7,823 bases of DNA from Lysobacter_K sp038248955 (GCA_038248955.1 JBBRWW010000132.1:1-7823); one strand, 5' to 3'. Shown: positions 1-6,162, numbered from the stretch's first letter. Notes: generated by a model not told the origin, from the letters alone. A program made the numbers and translations.

Positions 1-46
1 CCAATTGCTGTCGCCGTCAATACGAGCCCAGGCTCCGGTGCAGCAG

Positions 47-64
47 CAGGCCATTCGTGGCCTG
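47..64. other. Perfect hairpin, 7-bp stem with TTCG tetraloop
   Basis: CAGGCCA (47-53) pairs perfectly with TGGCCTG (58-64) around a TTCG loop (54-57). A G-T pair could extend it by one. UUCG is a known stable RNA loop, although here the closing pair is A-U rather than C-G. It has no T-tract. It may be part of a terminator for a gene left of the window, or of a leader RNA. Confidence 0.5.
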
Positions 65-73
65 TGAGCAAGA

Positions 74-95
74 CCTTCGCCGACCACGGCGAAGG
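74..95. terminator. Possible terminator or leader hairpin, 9-bp perfect stem
   Basis: CCTTCGCCG (74-82) and CGGCGAAGG (87-95) are exact reverse complements around an ACCA loop. A second perfect stem, GCATCG with CGATGC (97-111), follows at once. The tandem arrangement is typical of terminators between genes, but no T-run follows on either strand. A role as leader RNA structure for the TerC-family gene about 150 bases downstream is the alternative. Confidence 0.35.
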
Positions 96-262
96 CGCAT
101 CGGTCCGATGCAATCTGGCCGTGGCCCTTGGGCCCGCCGCAAAACGCTCCACCTGCCGAACAATGAAGCGCGCTTCCACGCACGCGGCCAGTGGCGCGGG
201 ATACACGGGCTCTTTACGAGCACCATTCCCTTCAATCGCTATTCGCCGCCGAGAGACACCCC

Positions 263-1030
263 ATGGAACAGCTGGCCAATCCCGAAATCTGGATCGCCCT
301 CGCCACCCTCACCGCGCTGGAGCTGGTGCTGGGCATCGACAACATCATCTTCATCTCCATCCTAGCTGGAAAATTGCCGCCGGAGCAGCGCGACAAGGCG
401 CGTCGGCTCGGCATCACGCTCGCCGCCGTGACGCGGCTCGGGTTGCTGATGGCGATTGCCTGGATCGTCGGACTGACTGCCCCGCTGTTCTCGGTGTTCG
501 GCCAGGCGTTCTCCTGGCGCGACCTGATCCTGATCGGCGGCGGGCTGTTCCTGATCGGCAAGGCCACCCACGAGATCCACCAGAAGCTCGAGGGCACCAC
601 CGAGGAAGTCACGATTGGTGCAGTGACCGCCACGTTCGGCGCCGTCATCGCCCAGATCATGGTGCTCGACATCGTGTTTTCGCTGGACTCGATCATCACT
701 GCGGTCGGCATGGTCGACGAGCGCTGGGTCATGGTCACCGCGATCCTGATCTCGATCGGCTTCATGCTGGTGTTCGCCAAGCCGATCGGCGAGTTCGTCG
801 AGCGCCACCCGACCGTGAAGGTGCTCGCGCTGGCCTTCCTGATCATGATTGGCCTGGTGCTGCTGGCCGACGGTTTTGGCCAGCACATCCCGAAGGGCTA
901 CATCTACGCGGCGATGGCGTTCTCGGTCTTCGTCGAGATGATCAACCTGTGGATCCGCCGACGCACGCAAAATCCGTCGCCGCCCGTGAAGCTGCACGAG
1001 AAATACGCCGAGGACCCGGCCGCCGACTAG
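263..1030 (+). CDS. TerC family integral membrane protein (YgdQ/YoaE-like)
   Basis: This is a 255-residue polytopic inner-membrane protein of the TerC/UPF0053 family. Relatives include E. coli YgdQ, Alx and the N-terminal part of YoaE, and some members are linked to tellurite resistance, manganese homeostasis or metal loading of exported proteins. Two family motifs with acidic residues inside membrane helices are clear: ELVLGIDN (residues 20-27) and DIVFSLDSI (136-144). About seven hydrophobic segments can be traced, roughly 10-34, 51-78, 86-104, 120-150, 155-172, 186-203 and 211-231. The charged C-terminal tail lacks the CBS or CorC domains of longer relatives. I chose ATG 263 because it sits 6 bases after GAGAGA and begins at the family's usual N-terminus. 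A GTG at 191 would add 24 unlikely residues. The gene stands alone and is followed by a hairpin. The family is near certain; the transported ion, if any, is unknown. Confidence 0.93.
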   Translation: MEQLANPEIWIALATLTALELVLGIDNIIFISILAGKLPPEQRDKARRLGITLAAVTRLGLLMAIAWIVGLTAPLFSVFGQAFSWRDLILIGGGLFLIGKATHEIHQKLEGTTEEVTIGAVTATFGAVIAQIMVLDIVFSLDSIITAVGMVDERWVMVTAILISIGFMLVFAKPIGEFVERHPTVKVLALAFLIMIGLVLLADGFGQHIPKGYIYAAMAFSVFVEMINLWIRRRTQNPSPPVKLHEKYAEDPAAD

Positions 1031-1043
1031 CAGGTCGCGGCAA

Positions 1044-1065
1044 CGCGCCCGGAACCCCGGGCGCG
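1044..1065 (+). terminator. Strong GC hairpin after the TerC-family gene
   Basis: CGCGCCCGG (1044-1052) pairs perfectly with CCGGGCGCG (1057-1065) around an AACC loop, starting 14 bases after the TerC stop codon. The stem is 9 bp of pure GC. No T-run follows, so it is not a textbook intrinsic terminator, but position and strength fit transcript termination or 3'-end protection. Confidence 0.6.
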
Positions 1066-1391
1066 CATCGAGCTGCCTTGTGTCAGCGGAAACCGACCGC
1101 TTCGCGAGTGGCCAGCAAAATGTGGACGATGGAGGCGCCCCGCCGTCCTGATGACTGACGACCCGCTCAAGCCCGCACGCGGTGCCGTGCTTCAGAAGTT
1201 GGGCCGCGACGTCGCTCGGTTCCAGCTTGAGGGTGGAGCAGGGCGTGGAGCCGTTCGCAGGCACGTTCGATCGGCCTAGCCCGCATGTCAACTCCCGCGG
1301 GTAGCGCGGTCGATGGCAAAACGCTGTCTTCACAGATCGCGCCTATGCTGCATCGGCCCGGGCGCACGGTCCGCAAAATTTCAAGGGTTGA
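1066..1391. other. Intergenic region before the polyketide operon
   Basis: About 325 bases lie between the TerC hairpin and the type III PKS start. Frames open on both strands but none gives a recognisable protein or has a clear ribosome binding site. The operon promoter must lie here or further upstream, yet I find no good sigma-70 pair: TTCACA (1329) and TATGCT (1344) are only 9 bases apart. A CCCGCGGG palindrome sits at 1294-1301. An AAGGG motif at 1383-1387 precedes the PKS start. No regulator gene is present. Confidence 0.5.
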
Positions 1392-2450
1392 ATGTACATC
1401 GTTGGGCTCGGCACAGCGCATCCGGAGCGTCGTTACACCAAGGCAGATTGCTGGTCATCATTCCAGGCCTCGCCCTGGTTCGAGCGGCTGGATCGTCGTG
1501 CGCGCATGATTACCGAACTCGTGCTTGCGCGTGACAACGGAATCGAAGCGCGGCGCCTGGCAGTGGACTCGCTGGACGAGGTGTTCGCGATCGATCCCGA
1601 CACCCTGCATCAGCGCTTCGCCACCCATGCGCCGGCGCTGGCATCGCAGGCCGCTGCGCGCGCCCTCGCCGATGCCGGGCTCGCCGCCGGCGACATCGAT
1701 GGCGTGATCGTCAGCACCTGCACCGGGTACCTGTGTCCGGGCCTGAGCAGCTATCTGGCCCAATCGATCGGATTGCGCGCGGACGTGCAGGCGCTGGACC
1801 TGGTGGGCCAAGGCTGCGGCGCGGCGCTGCCCAACATGCGAACGGCCGAGGCACTGATCGCGTCGCAACGGTGCGAGCGCGTGCTGTCGGTGTGCGTGGA
1901 GGTCAGCAGCGCGGCGATGTACCTGGACAACGATCCGGGCGTGCTGATCAGTGCCTGCCTGTTCGGCGATGGCGCGGGCGCGGCGGTGCTGTCGGCCTCG
2001 CCACACGCGGACCGGCGCAGCATCAAGTGGAAGCGCGCGGCGTCGGTTATCGATCCGGACGAGCGGGAGGCACTTCGATTCGAGCAGCGTGGCGGACTGC
2101 TGCGCAACATCCTGACCCGCGGGGTGCCGAAACTCGCGGCCCAGCATGCGCAGCGCGTGTTGGGCGACGTACTTGCTGCAGAGGGGTTGCAGCCCAGCGA
2201 CATCGACGGCTGGGTCTGGCACGCAGGCGGGCGCGACGTGCTGGCCGCGCTGTGCGAGCGGCTGGACCTGTCCGAAGACGACGTGCGCCACAGCGCGGCG
2301 ATGTTGCGCGAGTACGGCAACCTCAGCAGCGCGTTCGTGTACTTCGTGCTGCAGGCCGCGCTGGCAGACAATGCCCCCGGCGGCCGCTGGTGGCTGGCGT
2401 CGTTCGGCGCCGGCTTCAGCAGCCATGGTGCGCTGCTGGAGGTCTCGTGA
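1392..2450 (+). CDS. Type III polyketide synthase (chalcone/stilbene synthase superfamily)
   Basis: This 352-residue protein is a homodimeric-type condensing enzyme that loads an acyl starter on a cysteine, adds malonyl units and cyclises the chain. The whole thiolase-fold family pattern is visible: GTAHP at the N-terminus (7-11), CTGYLCPG (110-117), the nucleophile Cys142 in GQGCGAALPN, FGDGAGA (191-197), His277 in WVWHAGG, Asn310 in EYGNLSSAF, and the C-terminal FGAGFSSHGA loop (338-347). The Cys-His-Asn triad is therefore complete, and length is normal for the family (about 350-400). The start ATG follows AAGGG by 4 bases. It is the first gene of a coupled operon with methyltransferase, flavoenzyme, ACP and ketosynthase. 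Known bacterial relatives make alkylresorcinols, alkylpyrones or tetrahydroxynaphthalene. The ACP/ketosynthase neighbours favour a fatty acyl starter and an alkylresorcinol or alkylpyrone product, but this is inference. Confidence 0.95.
   Translation: MYIVGLGTAHPERRYTKADCWSSFQASPWFERLDRRARMITELVLARDNGIEARRLAVDSLDEVFAIDPDTLHQRFATHAPALASQAAARALADAGLAAGDIDGVIVSTCTGYLCPGLSSYLAQSIGLRADVQALDLVGQGCGAALPNMRTAEALIASQRCERVLSVCVEVSSAAMYLDNDPGVLISACLFGDGAGAAVLSASPHADRRSIKWKRAASVIDPDEREALRFEQRGGLLRNILTRGVPKLAAQHAQRVLGDVLAAEGLQPSDIDGWVWHAGGRDVLAALCERLDLSEDDVRHSAAMLREYGNLSSAFVYFVLQAALADNAPGGRWWLASFGAGFSSHGALLEVS
2438..2442 (+). promoter_or_regulatory. GGAGG ribosome binding site inside the end of the PKS gene
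   Basis: A full GGAGG lies 4 bases before GTG 2447, within the last codons of the PKS gene. It is the best Shine-Dalgarno motif near this junction, yet it is 81 bases from the methyltransferase ATG at 2524. It therefore points to a start at 2447, in a frame that encodes only 25 codons. Confidence 0.5.
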
Positions 2451-2524
2451 GTCCTGCGCCGCTGCCGGGAAAGCCGCTGGTCGCCAAGACGCTCGGCTCC
2501 GGCATGCCGCCCTGGCGACCGTGA
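2447..2524 (+). CDS. Possible 25-codon small ORF coupling the PKS and methyltransferase genes
   Basis: A GTG-started frame overlaps the PKS stop (GTGA at 2447-2450) and ends in a TGA that overlaps the methyltransferase ATG (TGATG at 2522-2526). It is preceded by GGAGG with 4-base spacing. The 25-residue peptide begins VSPAPLPGKP (initiator Met in place of Val) and ends GSGMPPWRP. It is proline- and glycine-rich, with no membrane segment or known motif. It may be a real micropeptide, or simply a translated spacer that carries ribosomes from the PKS stop to the methyltransferase start, which has little Shine-Dalgarno sequence of its own. It lies in a different frame from both neighbours. Its coding status is uncertain and rests on the signals at both ends. 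Confidence 0.35.
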   Translation: MSPAPLPGKPLVAKTLGSGMPPWRP

Positions 2525-3273
2525 TGTCGCAGCGCACCGTCGTGCCGGAACTGTTGGACAGCCTTGCGGTGGACGACCCGCTTGCGATCGGCTCGCGCGC
2601 GGACCTGCGCCGCATCAATCGCATCATGGGCGCGGCCTCCGTGCTTGCCCGCGCGCTCGACCCCTTGCTGCACGACTCCGGCCCCGTGCAACTGGTCGAG
2701 CTCGGGGCGGGCGACGGCTCCCTCCTGCTGCGGATCGCCGAGCGGCGCGCGAAGCGCTGGCCGCAGGTTGATCTGCGGCTTCTGGATCTCCAGCCCGTGG
2801 TCAGCGACCTCACGCTGCAGCGATACCGGAAATTGGGCTGGCGATGCGAGGTGATGCGCGCGGACGTCTTTGACTGGTTGGCCCAGGATGGGGTGGTTCC
2901 GCAGGTCCAGCGATCCGACGCAGCCAGCGGACCGATCGTCATCGCCAACCTCTTCCTGCACCACTTCGACGGCGATCGGCTGACGGACCTGCTGCACGGC
3001 ATCGCCGCGCGCGCACGCGCAGTCGTGTGCATCGAGCCCAGGCGATCGCGCGGCGCGTTGCTCGGCAGCCATCTACTTGGCGTGATCGGCTGCAACCAGG
3101 TGACGCGCCACGACGCGGTGGTCAGCGTACGCGCCGGCTTTCGTGGCACGGAGCTCACCGCGCGCTGGCCGCAGGCTGATCAATGGCGGATCGATGAGGG
3201 CGACGCGGGTGTGTTCAGCCATCGCTTCGTCGCCGTGCGCGATCACGTCCGCGCGCCGGCTGCTTCGGCATGA
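2524..3273 (+). CDS. Class I SAM-dependent methyltransferase of the polyketide operon
   Basis: This is a 249-residue soluble methyltransferase, expected to move a methyl group from S-adenosylmethionine to the polyketide product or an intermediate. The Rossmann SAM-binding motif I is VELGAGDGS (58-66). The acidic residue at the end of strand 2 is probably Asp88 in LLDLQP. A post-motif NLFLHHF (142-148) sits where class I enzymes often carry residues near the substrate, and IEPRRS (170-175) follows. The C-terminal part (about 185-240) is GC-rich but collinear and intact. It is a soluble enzyme, unlike the membrane methyltransferase paired with a type III PKS in Bacillus (BpsB). ATG 2524 is the chosen start, with an in-frame GTG directly before it at 2521; a ribosome binding site is weak, so coupling to upstream translation is likely. 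The stop overlaps the next gene by ATGA. Whether it methylates oxygen, carbon or a carboxyl group cannot be read from the sequence. Confidence 0.88.
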   Translation: MSQRTVVPELLDSLAVDDPLAIGSRADLRRINRIMGAASVLARALDPLLHDSGPVQLVELGAGDGSLLLRIAERRAKRWPQVDLRLLDLQPVVSDLTLQRYRKLGWRCEVMRADVFDWLAQDGVVPQVQRSDAASGPIVIANLFLHHFDGDRLTDLLHGIAARARAVVCIEPRRSRGALLGSHLLGVIGCNQVTRHDAVVSVRAGFRGTELTARWPQADQWRIDEGDAGVFSHRFVAVRDHVRAPAASA

Positions 3274-4547
3274 GCACCGATTACGACGCGATCGTGATCG
3301 GCGCCGGACCGGCAGGCGCGACCACCGCGATCCGCCTTGCCGAAGCCGGGTGGTCGGTGGCGCTGGTCGAGAAGCGTGACTTCCCGCGCCGCAAGGTATG
3401 CGGTGAGTGCATCGCCGCAACCAACCTGCCGCTGCTCGATGCGCTGGGCGTCGGCGATGCATTCCGCGATCTTGCCGGGCCGGAGCTTCGCCGGGTGGGG
3501 CTGTTCGTCGGCACGCGCAGGATCATCGCGCCCTTGCCGCCGCTCGATGCAGGCCCCCACCGATGGGGCCGGGCGCTGGGGCGGGAGCATCTGGACACCC
3601 TGCTGCTGCATCGCGCGGCGCAGGTCGGCGTGAGCGTCTGGCAACCCTGGACGGTGAAGCACGAGGAGCACGACGGCGCGAATCACGCCTGCGAGCTGGT
3701 GCGCACCGGGGGCAGCGATACGGTGCGCCTGCGCGCACCGGTGCTGGTCCGGGCGCATGGCTCCTGGGAACCCGAGCCTGACGCGAACGCGAACGCGCAG
3801 ACAGGCGCGCGCGCGCCGCACCGCGAAGGCGATCTGTTCGCGTTCAAGGGCACCTACCGCGATGCGCGCATCGAGCCCGGCGTGCTGCCGGTCCTGGCCT
3901 TCAGCGGCGGCTACGGTGGCATGGTGCTGGGCGACCATGGCCTCACGACCGTGGCATTCTGCGTGCGCCGTGACACGCTGCGCGCGCAGCGCAGCCGCCA
4001 TCCCGGGCGCAAGGCAGCCTGGGCCGCGCTGGAGCACGTGCAGACGCAGTGCACGGGCGTGCGCGACGTGCTCGCGGACGCGACGCAAGCGGCGGATTGG
4101 CTCGCGTCAGGCCCGATCCAACCCGGCATCCGCGCGCCTTGGCGCGCCGATGGCAGTTTCGCGGTCGGCAACCTGGCCGGCGAGGCGCATCCGATCTTTG
4201 GCGAAGGCATCAGCATGGCGATCCAGTCCGCATGGCTGCTGTGCGACCGCCTGCTGGCGCAACCGAGCCGCCTGTCCACACAAGATGTTTCACCCGGGCA
4301 GGTCGCCGGCGTCGGCCGCGACTACGCGCGCCAGTGGCACCACCAATTTGCGCCCCGCATCCGCCTTGCTGCGGTTTGCGCTCACCTGGCGATGCGCCCG
4401 CAGGCAGCCGCTGCGCTGCTGCCGGTACTGCAGCGAGCGCCCGGTCTGCTCACCATGTGCGCACGCGCCGCCGGCAAGGTACGCCAGCCGGCGATCGCGC
4501 AGAGCGCACGCATCATCAATCCCGAACCAAACGGAGCACGGCGATGA
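3270..4547 (+). CDS. FAD-dependent oxidoreductase (geranylgeranyl reductase/aromatic hydroxylase-like)
   Basis: This 425-residue flavoprotein probably oxidises, hydroxylates or reduces the polyketide product. The N-terminal FAD-binding fold is clear: AIVIGAGPAGAT (7-18) with Glu34 ending strand 2 in ALVEKRDFPRRKVCGECI, where KVCGE (42-46) is typical of the geranylgeranyl reductase-like branch. The second FAD motif, VGNLAGEAHPIFGEGISMA (299-317), has Asn301 where most relatives have the Asp of a GD motif. A low-complexity stretch around DANANAQTG (171-179) coincides with a short DNA repeat and probably forms a surface loop. No signal peptide is visible. ATG overlaps the methyltransferase stop (ATGA) and its own stop overlaps the ACP start. 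By analogy with the flavin hydroxylase of the Streptomyces srs pathway, it may hydroxylate an alkylresorcinol ring towards a quinone. Reduction of an alkyl or isoprenoid double bond is the main alternative. Confidence 0.87.
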   Translation: MSTDYDAIVIGAGPAGATTAIRLAEAGWSVALVEKRDFPRRKVCGECIAATNLPLLDALGVGDAFRDLAGPELRRVGLFVGTRRIIAPLPPLDAGPHRWGRALGREHLDTLLLHRAAQVGVSVWQPWTVKHEEHDGANHACELVRTGGSDTVRLRAPVLVRAHGSWEPEPDANANAQTGARAPHREGDLFAFKGTYRDARIEPGVLPVLAFSGGYGGMVLGDHGLTTVAFCVRRDTLRAQRSRHPGRKAAWAALEHVQTQCTGVRDVLADATQAADWLASGPIQPGIRAPWRADGSFAVGNLAGEAHPIFGEGISMAIQSAWLLCDRLLAQPSRLSTQDVSPGQVAGVGRDYARQWHHQFAPRIRLAAVCAHLAMRPQAAAALLPVLQRAPGLLTMCARAAGKVRQPAIAQSARIINPEPNGARR

Positions 4548-4831
4548 GTATCCCGACCACTGACGGCCAGACCTTTGTCGTCTTGCGCGACCTGATCGCC
4601 AAGGATTACGCCGTCGCGCCCGAAACGCTGACGCCGCAGACGCCCTTGAAGACGCTGGAGATCGATTCGCTCTCGCTGATCGAGTTGATCTTCACGCTCG
4701 AGGAGCGATTCGACGTCGTTGCCGACAAGCTGCCCGCCGATCTGCCGACGCTCGGCAGCGTGGCCGACTACATCGACGGCCTGGTCGCGGCGCGCTCGGC
4801 CGCCATCGACCACGCCGCGCCGGCAACCTGA
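4544..4831 (+). CDS. Acyl carrier protein
   Basis: This 95-residue carrier protein holds acyl intermediates as thioesters on a phosphopantetheine arm. The attachment residue is Ser42 in LEIDSLSLIEL (38-48), at the start of helix II of the usual four-helix bundle. The acidic helix II (LIELIFTLEERFDV) is suited to docking partner enzymes. A tail of about 15 residues rich in alanine follows the core. GGAG (4533-4536) lies 7 bases before the ATG, the clearest Shine-Dalgarno inside the operon, which may allow higher ACP expression. Its start overlaps the flavoenzyme stop (ATGA) and its stop overlaps the ketosynthase start (TGATG). No phosphopantetheinyl transferase is in the window, so activation must come from a host enzyme. 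It is probably a dedicated carrier for this pathway rather than the housekeeping AcpP, which normally sits with the fab genes. Confidence 0.93.
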   Translation: MSIPTTDGQTFVVLRDLIAKDYAVAPETLTPQTPLKTLEIDSLSLIELIFTLEERFDVVADKLPADLPTLGSVADYIDGLVAARSAAIDHAAPAT

Positions 4832-6087
4832 TGGCAGCGCGGCGCGTCGCCGTCACCGGCCTGGGCGTGGTGTCGCCTTTGGGCAACGACGAACTGTGCT
4901 TCTTTGATGGCCTGCAGGCCGGGCGCTCGGGCGTGCGCAGGCTTGAGGCGGCGTTTTCCGAGCGTCTGTCGACCCGCATCGGCGCACCGGTGGCGTTCAA
5001 CGGCAGCGCCTACTTTTCGCCGCCGAAGCTGCGCATGCTCGATCGCGTTTCGCAGTTCGCGCTGGTCGCCGCGCAGCAGGCCGTCGACGGCGCCGGCCCC
5101 GGCGTGTTCGACGGCGAGCGCGAGCGGGCAGGCGTCTTCCTGGGCACCGGCATGGGCGGTGGACAGACCGTGGACGACGGCTATCGCGCGCTGTACGCCG
5201 ACGGCGCCGCGCGCCTACCGCCCTTCAGCGTGCTGATGGCGATGAACCACGCCGCCGCTGCCTGGATCGGGATCGAACACGGGCTGGCCGGTCCCAACCT
5301 GACGTATTCCACCGCTTGTTCCTCGTCCGCCGTGGCGATCGGCGAGGCGTGGCGGCGAATCCGCGACGGGGAGACGGACCTCATGCTGGCCGGCGGCAGC
5401 GAGGCGCCGCTCAACCTCGGCACGCTCAAGGCATGGGAGGCGCTGAAGACGCTTGCGACCGAGGACGCCGACGATCCCTCCGCCTCCTGCAAGCCGTTCG
5501 CGCGCGATCGCAGCGGCATGGTGCTGGGCGAAGGTGCCGCGGTGCTGGTGCTGGAGGAATGGGAGCGCGCGCGGCGCCGGGGTGCGCGCATCCGCGGCGA
5601 ACTGATCGGCTACGGACTGTGCACCGACGCCACCCACATGACACACCCCACGGTCCAGGGGCAGGCGCGCGCGATGGCGTTGGCGCTTCAATCGGCGGCG
5701 ATCGACGCCAGCGCGATCGGCTACATCAATGCGCACGGCACCGGCACCGCCGCCAATGACGTGACCGAGACCCATGCCATCCGGCAGGTGTTCGCGGCGC
5801 ACGCCGACCACCTCCCGGTCAGCTCGACCAAGTCCATGCATGGCCACCTGCTTGGCGCGGCGGGCGCGTTGGAACTGGTAGCGACCCTGTTGGCGCTCGA
5901 GCGCGGGACGCTGCCTCCGACGATCAACCTGCGCAGCGCCGACCCCGCCTGCGACCTGGACTACATCAGCGAGGGTGCGCGCAGGGGTTCCGCGGCCGCC
6001 ATTGCGATGAGCAACGCGTTCGCTTTCGGAGGCACCAACGCGGTGCTGGTGTGCCGGTCGGCGCCCGCCACCGGTAAGCGAACCTGA
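4831..6087 (+). CDS. Beta-ketoacyl-ACP synthase, FabF (KAS II)-like
   Basis: This 418-residue condensing enzyme would join an acyl chain to malonyl-ACP with loss of CO2. The Cys-His-His triad is complete: Cys163 in STACSSSA, His302 in NAHGTGT and His339 in KSMHGHLLGAAG, with the conserved Lys334. The C-terminal gate region SNAFAFGGTN (394-403) is also present. Length and residue spacing match FabF closely (about 412 residues). There is no partner chain-length-factor subunit, so it is not a typical type II aromatic PKS pair. Its ATG overlaps the ACP stop (TGATG), which suggests matched translation. It has no recognisable Shine-Dalgarno sequence of its own. Together with the ACP it may make or extend the acyl starter for the type III PKS; ketoreductase, dehydratase and enoyl reductase steps would have to be borrowed from fatty acid synthesis. 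It could instead elongate a fatty acyl chain only once. Family assignment is firm, role inferred. Confidence 0.92.
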   Translation: MAARRVAVTGLGVVSPLGNDELCFFDGLQAGRSGVRRLEAAFSERLSTRIGAPVAFNGSAYFSPPKLRMLDRVSQFALVAAQQAVDGAGPGVFDGERERAGVFLGTGMGGGQTVDDGYRALYADGAARLPPFSVLMAMNHAAAAWIGIEHGLAGPNLTYSTACSSSAVAIGEAWRRIRDGETDLMLAGGSEAPLNLGTLKAWEALKTLATEDADDPSASCKPFARDRSGMVLGEGAAVLVLEEWERARRRGARIRGELIGYGLCTDATHMTHPTVQGQARAMALALQSAAIDASAIGYINAHGTGTAANDVTETHAIRQVFAAHADHLPVSSTKSMHGHLLGAAGALELVATLLALERGTLPPTINLRSADPACDLDYISEGARRGSAAAIAMSNAFAFGGTNAVLVCRSAPATGKRT

Positions 6088-6092
6088 CCCCT

Positions 6093-6151
6093 TGTTTGCC
6101 TTTTTGGCCGCTGGCGCCGTTTTCCCGGACGTGCGCGTGCCAGGCAAAACA
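6093..6151. terminator. Possible bidirectional terminator between convergent genes
   Basis: TGTTTGCCT (6093-6101) is complementary to AGGCAAAACA (6142-6151) except for one bulged A. Inside it, CTGGC (6111-6115) can pair with GCCAG (6139-6143), as a competing fold. T-runs occur at 6101-6105 and 6120-6123. The position, just past the ketosynthase stop and just past the end of the opposite-strand gene, is where a shared terminator is expected. The long loop makes this weak. Confidence 0.25.
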
Positions 6152-6162
6152 CCCGTGCGGGG

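Larger units (their letters stand above)
1..262. other. Structured region upstream of the TerC-family gene, no recognisable gene
   Basis: No protein that I recognise is encoded here on either strand. The stretch is rich in perfect inverted repeats. There is a 7-bp stem with a TTCG loop (47-64), a 9-bp stem with an ACCA loop (74-95), a 6-bp stem with a 3-nt loop (97-111), and a 12-bp palindrome GAAGCGCGCTTC (165-176). None is followed by a T-run. The left hairpins could end an upstream gene outside the window, or could belong to a structured leader of the TerC-family gene. An open frame runs in from position 1, but its translation looks like a high-GC artefact. I see no convincing -35/-10 pair. 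Confidence 0.5.

Noticed and set aside
100..262. yybP-ykoY manganese riboswitch ahead of the TerC-family gene
   Set aside because: Considered because it controls some TerC-family genes, but I could not find its conserved core sequences in this leader.
64..1158. 364-residue plus-strand frame overlapping the TerC-family gene
   Set aside because: It is out of frame with TerC, its translation is Arg/His/Ala-rich, and it has no domain or ribosome binding site.
362..1333. 323-residue minus-strand open frame across the TerC-family gene
   Set aside because: It is antisense to a clear membrane protein gene, and its His/Asp/Arg-rich composition is the mirror of hydrophobic codons, not a protein family.
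1392..2450. FabH or HMG-CoA synthase instead of type III PKS
   Set aside because: The N-terminal GTAHP, EYGNLSSA with the catalytic Asn and the C-terminal FGAGFSSHGA loop fit the chalcone synthase superfamily better.
2449..2523. N-terminal extension or frameshifted start of the methyltransferase
   Set aside because: The methyltransferase frame upstream of 2521 has no ATG, GTG or TTG start back to the PKS stop. The small ORF is in another frame, and the enzyme from 2524 has normal length and a complete SAM motif, so no frameshift is needed.
1458..3158. 566-residue open frame on the minus strand across the PKS and methyltransferase genes
   Set aside because: It lies antisense to two genes with complete catalytic motifs, and its translation is rich in Arg, Ala, Pro and Ser with no recognisable domain. 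Long antisense frames are expected in DNA this GC-rich.
5215..6147. 310-residue minus-strand open frame across the ketosynthase gene
   Set aside because: It is antisense to a ketosynthase with all catalytic residues, and I recognise no domain in it.
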